Shown piece after piece: positions 7,293 through 8,784 of a stretch of 8,784 bases of DNA. Below the pieces are notes generated by a model that was not told the origin of the DNA, made no database searches, and saw nothing but the letters and a program-made list of their open reading frames with translations. Source of the stretch: Candidatus Izemoplasma sp. (GTDB taxonomy: Bacteria; Bacillota_I; Bacilli_A; Izemoplasmatales; Izemoplasmataceae); assembly GCA_029939615.1 (NCBI GenBank), contig JAOZSP010000057.1, forward strand, positions 1 through 8,784. The letters run 5' to 3'. Positions within the stretch are counted from its first letter, which is position 1, and every line of letters starts with the position of its first letter. The position numbers and the translations under genes were made by a program.

Positions 7293-8225
7293 CTAGACTT
7301 TATTTCCGCTTTGAGTTTGTAAATATTTCTTATAATTTTGCTTTCTATTAATGTATGTTTGGAAGAATTGGAATCCATTACCAACTATCCAATATAGCGC
7401 TATCCCATTATTTGTGATAGCAATACTTACAAGCATAAGAACCATGAAATAAGACATATATTTCATTTGATTAGCTGTTTGTTTAGCTTTATCTGTTTCA
7501 AACTTTTTGTTTTGTAGATAATCTGGTTTACTTTGTGCATATTTTTGATATCCAAACATTAAACCACCAACTAATATTGCTAAAATTATTTCTGGGAAAA
7601 TAGCTCCCATACCAGCTAATATACCATCTGTTGAGAAAACTGCGAAATCAACTCCAGCATTTAAATCCATTCCTAGAAATGAAAAATTAAGTGCTGAATA
7701 GTCTTTAACACCTTCAGTAACAACTCCATCAACCATTCCGTTAGATAATGGTAGTCTTCTTACAACTTGGTACATTGCGATAAATATTGGCATTTGCAAG
7801 AACGGAAGTAAACACCCTAATGGGTTAATATTATACTTTCTATAAATTTCAACAGTCTCTTGTTGCATTTTTTTCTGTGAAATCTCGTCAGTACGCCCTT
7901 TATATTTTTCCTGTACTTTATTTAACTCTGGTTGAGCTTGTTGCATATTTGTTGTCATTGCATTACTTTTTGAATAAATTGGCCATCCTGCAGATCTAAC
8001 TATTAAAGTAACAATAATTAATCCTAACCAGTAATGTCCACCAGTTTTTAAACTTACCCAATAAGTAAAATCAGCAACATAGGAAATTATCCATTGTAAC
8101 CAACCCCAGCCACCTTCAACACCTATAGGTTGACTATACATATCCGATCCACCACTACAAGCACTTAACATACCTACAATAATTACTGTAATAATTAATA
8201 ATTGTATTCTAGTTGTTTTTCTCAT
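7293..8225 (-). CDS. yidC: Membrane protein insertase YidC (lipoprotein form)
   Basis: YidC/Oxa1/SpoIIIJ insertase places membrane proteins in the lipid bilayer, alone or with SecYEG. The 310-residue protein begins with a type II signal (KTTR, then a hydrophobic stretch 8-22) and lipobox LSAC, so Cys23 should be lipidated. The first core helix (about 64-84) carries the conserved groove arginine, Arg77 in VTLIVRSAGWP. A cytoplasmic hairpin loop rich in Gln, Lys and Glu follows (85-130), then helices near 136-156 (NPLGCLLPFLQMPIFIAMYQ), 207-227, 255-271 and 273-292, and a short basic tail. The outside loop around 160-206 looks longer than in Bacillus homologues. The ATG at 8225 has GAGGTGAA at 8231-8238 upstream; this overlaps the TGA stop of rnpA, implying coupled translation. 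Whether other YidC copies exist cannot be judged here. Confidence 0.96.
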   Translation of the reverse strand: MRKTTRIQLLIITVIIVGMLSACSGGSDMYSQPIGVEGGWGWLQWIISYVADFTYWVSLKTGGHYWLGLIIVTLIVRSAGWPIYSKSNAMTTNMQQAQPELNKVQEKYKGRTDEISQKKMQQETVEIYRKYNINPLGCLLPFLQMPIFIAMYQVVRRLPLSNGMVDGVVTEGVKDYSALNFSFLGMDLNAGVDFAVFSTDGILAGMGAIFPEIILAILVGGLMFGYQKYAQSKPDYLQNKKFETDKAKQTANQMKYMSYFMVLMLVSIAITNNGIALYWIVGNGFQFFQTYINRKQNYKKYLQTQSGNKV

Positions 8226-8231
8226 TCTCTT

Positions 8232-8564
8232 TCACCTCGAAATATTTTGTTTTTTTATTAACGATTCAATGTTCTCCTTAATATCATTAAATTCTAAACT
8301 TTTAGCCTTTACTTTTATTACAATGAAAACATCGTATTCTTTAATAATTTCAATCTTAGAGATAATTTCTCTAATTTGTCTCTTAATCTTATTTCTTTCA
8401 ACTGCATTTCCATATTTTTTAGAAACACTAACAGCAAATCTGAAATGAATATTTTCATGGTTTTTTTTCTTATAAATAACAAAGTAAGAGTTTCCTCTAC
8501 TTTGCTTGTTTTTTATTATTCTTTCAATTTCGCTGCTTTTCTTTACTCGATACGCTTTTTTCAT
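8232..8564 (-). CDS. rnpA: Ribonuclease P protein component
   Basis: RnpA is the small basic protein subunit of RNase P. It helps the catalytic RNA bind pre-tRNA leaders during 5' end maturation. The 110 residues have the expected size and strong basic bias. The RNR signature is clear (RNKIKRQIRE, residues 57-66), preceded by FAVSVSKKYGNAV as in most homologues. The start ATG at 8564 has AGGTGA five to ten bases upstream. The stop is TGA at 8234-8232, embedded in the ribosome binding site of yidC. If TGA were read as Trp, the frame would run on out of register into yidC, so this gene supports use of the standard code. It lies 99 bases after rpmH, separated by a hairpin. Confidence 0.96.
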   Translation of the reverse strand: MKKAYRVKKSSEIERIIKNKQSRGNSYFVIYKKKNHENIHFRFAVSVSKKYGNAVERNKIKRQIREIISKIEIIKEYDVFIVIKVKAKSLEFNDIKENIESLIKKQNISR

Positions 8565-8585
8565 AACTTCACCTACCTAAATCAA

Positions 8586-8624
8586 AAACCACCAAAAAAA
8601 CAATATTATTTTTTCAGGTGGTTT
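8586..8624 (-). terminator. Hairpin between rpmH and rnpA (attenuator or processing stem)
   Basis: AAACCACC (8624-8617) pairs with GGTGGTTT (8593-8586), and six A residues can pair with T residues further in, forming a long stem with a small internal mismatch and an 8-9 base loop. The five-T run after the GGTGG arm is partly used in the stem and soon broken by GA, so termination is likely to be partial. Such an element would give more rpmH than rnpA transcript. It could instead be an RNase processing stem. The ribosome binding site of rnpA follows about 12 bases later. Confidence 0.6.
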
Positions 8625-8663
8625 ACAGGTATATTATAATATATTTGATTTTAAATTATCTTA

Positions 8664-8784
8664 CTAGTCTGATACAGTTAGTCTTTTGCGTCCTCTAGCT
8701 CTTCTTCTTTTTAATACTCTTCTTCCTCCCGGAGTTTTCATTCTTGCGAAGAATCCGTGAGTTTTTGCTCTTTTACGTTTATTT
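8664..8784 (-). CDS. rpmH: 50S ribosomal protein L34, N-terminus off right edge
   Basis: The visible 39 residues match the very conserved, Arg/Lys-rich L34 of the large ribosomal subunit: NKRKRAKTHGFFARM, then TPGGRRVLKRRRARGRKRL, ending TVSD and a TAG stop at 8666-8664. About seven N-terminal residues (typically MKRTYQP) are missing beyond the edge. rpmH followed by rnpA is a near-universal bacterial order and usually sits next to the replication origin and dnaA. The origin would therefore be expected just past the right edge, although nothing of it is in the window. Confidence 0.95.
   Translation of the reverse strand, partial: NKRKRAKTHGFFARMKTPGGRRVLKRRRARGRKRLTVSD

Noticed and set aside
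8633..8638. Perfect TATAAT on the minus strand between rpmH and rnpA
   Set aside because: No acceptable -35 box lies 16-18 bases upstream, and the surroundings are nearly all A and T, so a chance hexamer is likely. It cannot be excluded as a weak rnpA promoter.
8640..8784. Replication origin or DnaA boxes near rpmH
   Set aside because: The gene order suggests the origin is close, but the visible bases are rpmH coding sequence and a short spacer. I saw no TTATCCACA-like box.

Overview
This is a compact, AT-rich window (by eye about 30% G+C) in which every gene lies on the minus strand. The genes, the Shine-Dalgarno sequences and the short intergenic gaps point to a low-G+C Gram-positive bacterium (Bacillota) or a wall-less relative that keeps the standard genetic code. 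rnpA ends in an in-frame TGA, which argues against the Mycoplasma/Spiroplasma code. I cannot name a genus from sequence alone.

In the direction of transcription (right to left) the window opens with the 3' part of rpmH (ribosomal protein L34). A long hairpin separates it from rnpA (protein subunit of RNase P). Then follow yidC (membrane insertase, with a lipoprotein signal), jag/khpB (KH-R3H RNA-binding protein) and pth (peptidyl-tRNA hydrolase), packed with gaps of 1 to 15 bases or overlapping translation signals. This is the conserved origin-proximal rpmH-rnpA-yidC-jag block with pth joined to its end. A short terminator overlaps the pth stop codon.

Next comes mfd (transcription-repair coupling factor). 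It has a candidate promoter of its own, a leader hairpin, and a perfect-palindrome intrinsic terminator just after its stop. A third unit begins at a strong sigma-A-type promoter (TTGACA-17-TATCAT). After a leader of about 90 bases containing mutually exclusive hairpins come an FAD-dependent dehydrogenase-like protein of uncharacterised function (COG2509 type) and purA (adenylosuccinate synthetase), which runs off the left edge.

The work of the genes is housekeeping: ribosome and tRNA maturation (rpmH, rnpA, pth), membrane protein insertion (yidC, jag), repair of transcription-blocking lesions (mfd) and AMP synthesis (purA). I see no mobile element, CRISPR array, tRNA or rRNA. No intergenic stretch exceeds about 206 bases. 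The least explained part is the leader between mfd and the FAD-protein gene. It looks like an attenuator or an orphan cis-regulatory RNA for the FAD-protein/purA operon.
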